From assembly GCA_000063525.1 (NCBI GenBank), contig CT978603.1:1173105-1237104 (forward strand): 64,000 nt of DNA, read 5' to 3'. The notes beneath the pieces were generated by a model. It worked only from the letters and a program-made list of their open reading frames with translations. It had not been told where the DNA came from and searched no databases. The position numbers were made by a program, and so were the translations under genes. Source of the DNA: Synechococcus sp. RCC307 (lineage in GTDB: Bacteria; Cyanobacteriota; Cyanobacteriia; PCC-6307; Cyanobiaceae). Shown piece by piece: positions 62,620-64,000 of this stretch; the first letter of the stretch is position 1, and each line of letters begins with the position of its first letter.

Positions 62620-63786
62620 TTAGCGCCCTAGCCCCAGCACGTAGGGCAGGGCGCGCCAACCAAAGCGTTCGAAGCGATAGTCAAACAGCAGCGCGGAGAG
62701 CTCAACCGCGCTGCAACGTTCAAGCGCTCTGAGCCAATGCTCGAGGCGCTGATCAGACTTGGGGCTGTGCAAGCCAAGCCAGGTGCGCCGGGCCAAACGG
62801 CCGCTCAAAGTCCAACGCCAACCGAGCTGCTGACGAAGCGCTTTGCGGTAGCGACTGGTGAGATCAGCTTGCGGATGCTGCAGCAGCGAAGCCAGCACGC
62901 GAGCACTGGTCATGGCATGGCGAATCCCCTCTCCCCCCAACAAATTTCCAGTACTCACGGCATCGCCCAGGGCCACGAGCCGGCCACGGCCGTGGCAGTC
63001 CTGGCGCCGAATGCGGCTGCGCATCAAACCGCCATGGCGATCCAGCACCTCAGCATTGGCCAAATCCAACTGCGCCAACAGCTGCTGCTGCAAGGTTTGC
63101 AAGCCCGGTTGGGGGCGGCGTGGATCCAATAAACGACACACCCCAAGCTTGAGCACACCTGGCTGCATCGGAAACACCCAGCCATAGCCCTGGGGAACCC
63201 ACTGGGAACCCAACACGAACGACAAGCTGCCCTGCCAGCGCAACCACTGCTGCTGATTCACCTGCAGCAACCACTCCAAGCCAACCCCGCTCACCATCGG
63301 ATCGGGAGCCAAGGCGCCATCGCCAATCAAGGCCCGTTGCTGACCACTGGCATCGATCAGCCAATCGCTGCGGATGCTGCGGCGGGCGCCGCTGGCATCA
63401 CGGCAGTGGGTGATCACCCCGCCATCGGCTGCCGATTCGCTGCCAAGGGCGGTCCAACCCAACTGCAAACAGCCGCCCCACGCTTGCAGTTGCTCACTGA
63501 GCCAGCAGCGCAAGGCCCCGAAATCCAGCACCACCCCCAAGGGCTGCTGCTGCTGCCAAGCGCGCCACTGCCCGCTAGGCCCCAGCAAGTTCCAGCTCGT
63601 CCAGCGCGAACCCACCACCTGGGCGGGCAAGCCAAACTCCTCAACAGCTGCCATCGGCATGGCAGCACTGCTGAAGGCCGCCCGCCTTAGGTCAGGCAAG
63701 CGGTCAATCACGCAGACATCAACGCCGGCTTTGGCCAGGCAACGCCCGAGCTCAGCCCCCGCAGGACCGGCTCCCACCACCAGCAC
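62620..63786 (-). CDS. FAD-dependent reductase of geranylgeranyl-reductase type
   Basis: A 388-residue flavoprotein. It opens with VVGAGPAGAELGRCLAKAGVDVCVIDRLP and has GDAVSTGNLLGGEGIRHAMTSARVLASLL, the motif common to geranylgeranyl reductases and related prenyl-chain reductases. It is probably not ChlP itself: it is short and divergent, and lycopene cyclase-like activity is an alternative. GTG at 63786 places the first beta strand at residue 2, unusually tight. An upstream CTG (63801) would add a few residues. It is 18 bases past the dxs stop, so is likely part of isoprenoid metabolism. Confidence 0.75.
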   Translation of the reverse strand: MLVVGAGPAGAELGRCLAKAGVDVCVIDRLPDLRRAAFSSAAMPMAAVEEFGLPAQVVGSRWTSWNLLGPSGQWRAWQQQQPLGVVLDFGALRCWLSEQLQAWGGCLQLGWTALGSESAADGGVITHCRDASGARRSIRSDWLIDASGQQRALIGDGALAPDPMVSGVGLEWLLQVNQQQWLRWQGSLSFVLGSQWVPQGYGWVFPMQPGVLKLGVCRLLDPRRPQPGLQTLQQQLLAQLDLANAEVLDRHGGLMRSRIRRQDCHGRGRLVALGDAVSTGNLLGGEGIRHAMTSARVLASLLQHPQADLTSRYRKALRQQLGWRWTLSGRLARRTWLGLHSPKSDQRLEHWLRALERCSAVELSALLFDYRFERFGWRALPYVLGLGR

Positions 63787-63804
63787 GGAGCAACGCTCCA
63801 GAAC

Positions 63805-64000
63805 TCACACCGAGAGGGTTTGGCGCTGCAGACGATCGCCAAAGGCCGAGCCGAAGCGCTCGCAGATGCGATCAGCCATTTGCGGCGGCGTCAAACCAAG
63901 GGCTTGTTTGGATTCATCGGGGCTGGCGTGATCCACCAACTGATCCGGGATGCCCAACCGCAGCATCGGCACCAACACATCACGGTCGTGCAGCGCTTCC
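63805..64000 (-). CDS. dxs: 1-deoxy-D-xylulose-5-phosphate synthase, C-terminal end (5' end outside window)
   Basis: The last 64 codons of a gene whose start lies beyond the right edge. The visible part reads [38 protein letters not shown], ending at TLSV, in the pattern of the DXS C-terminal transketolase domain. DXS makes the first intermediate of the MEP isoprenoid pathway from pyruvate and glyceraldehyde-3-phosphate. Only about 10% of the gene is visible, so I rely on this tail. Confidence 0.85.
   Translation of the reverse strand, partial: EALHDRDVLVPMLRLGIPDQLVDHASPDESKQALGLTPPQMADRICERFGSAFGDRLQRQTLSV

Overview
The window is a gene-dense piece of chromosome from a picocyanobacterium of the marine Synechococcus/Cyanobium type. 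Evidence for this: a photosystem I subunit (PsaK); several protein families known mainly from cyanobacteria (DUF1816, DUF3288, DUF1350, DUF1257/Ycf35, DUF3110, DUF2499, DUF3593); plant-type ferredoxins; and a complete glucosylglycerol (compatible solute) locus. Base composition is GC-rich by eye and even throughout. I see no phage, transposase, integrase, CRISPR array or rRNA operon. No gene-free stretch exceeds 300 bases. The largest gaps are about 200 bases (34249-34446 and 46365-46554) and 163 bases (21398-21560).

Layout. 1-9.7 kb, nearly all on the minus strand: dnaE (3' end outside the window), gatA, DUF1816, rlmB with an N-terminal repeat, mini-RNase III, a STAS protein, carA, trpD and a DUF3288 protein. 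9.7-13.6 kb, plus strand: an ABC exporter half, an msrA run with three small unknown proteins, tRNA-Pro(GGG) and a petF-type ferredoxin. 13.6-34.2 kb, mixed strands: housekeeping genes (DEDDh exonuclease, peroxiredoxin, CaCA antiporter, acs, HAD phosphatase, pgi, two cell-wall type exported proteins, M61 peptidase, purN, argC, ribBA, cyclophilin, mtnP, murQ, DUF3110, dnaJ-like, dnaK). 34.4-40.5 kb: phosphate uptake locus with two PstS proteins, pstC, pstA, pstB and a third, SphX-type binding protein on the opposite strand. Pho-box-like repeats with 11-bp spacing lie in front of both pstS genes and, more weakly, in front of pstC. 40.6-46.4 kb: tRNA-Ser(GGA), FdC2-like ferredoxin, inositol-phosphatase family protein, hisZ, a bacterial-type ferredoxin, htpG and an epimerase-like protein.

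46.5-59.6 kb is the most coherent accessory module. On the plus strand are ggpS, ggtB, ggtC, ggtD, ggtA, ggpP and a trehalose-synthase-like GH13 enzyme. On the minus strand are a divergent GpsA-like dehydrogenase, glpD and glpK. Together they can make glucosylglycerol from ADP-glucose and glycerol-3-phosphate, recover it from outside the cell, probably cleave or remodel a glucoside, and feed glycerol back through GlpK and GlpD. 59.7-64 kb: rpmB, an exported peroxiredoxin, csaB, a tightly overlapped DUF2499-DUF3593-psaK run, an FAD reductase of the geranylgeranyl-reductase type, and the 3' end of dxs.

A general trait is extreme packing of tail-to-tail gene pairs. Twelve of thirteen convergent pairs overlap or are at most 11 bases apart. 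Several genes appear to use TTG or GTG starts.
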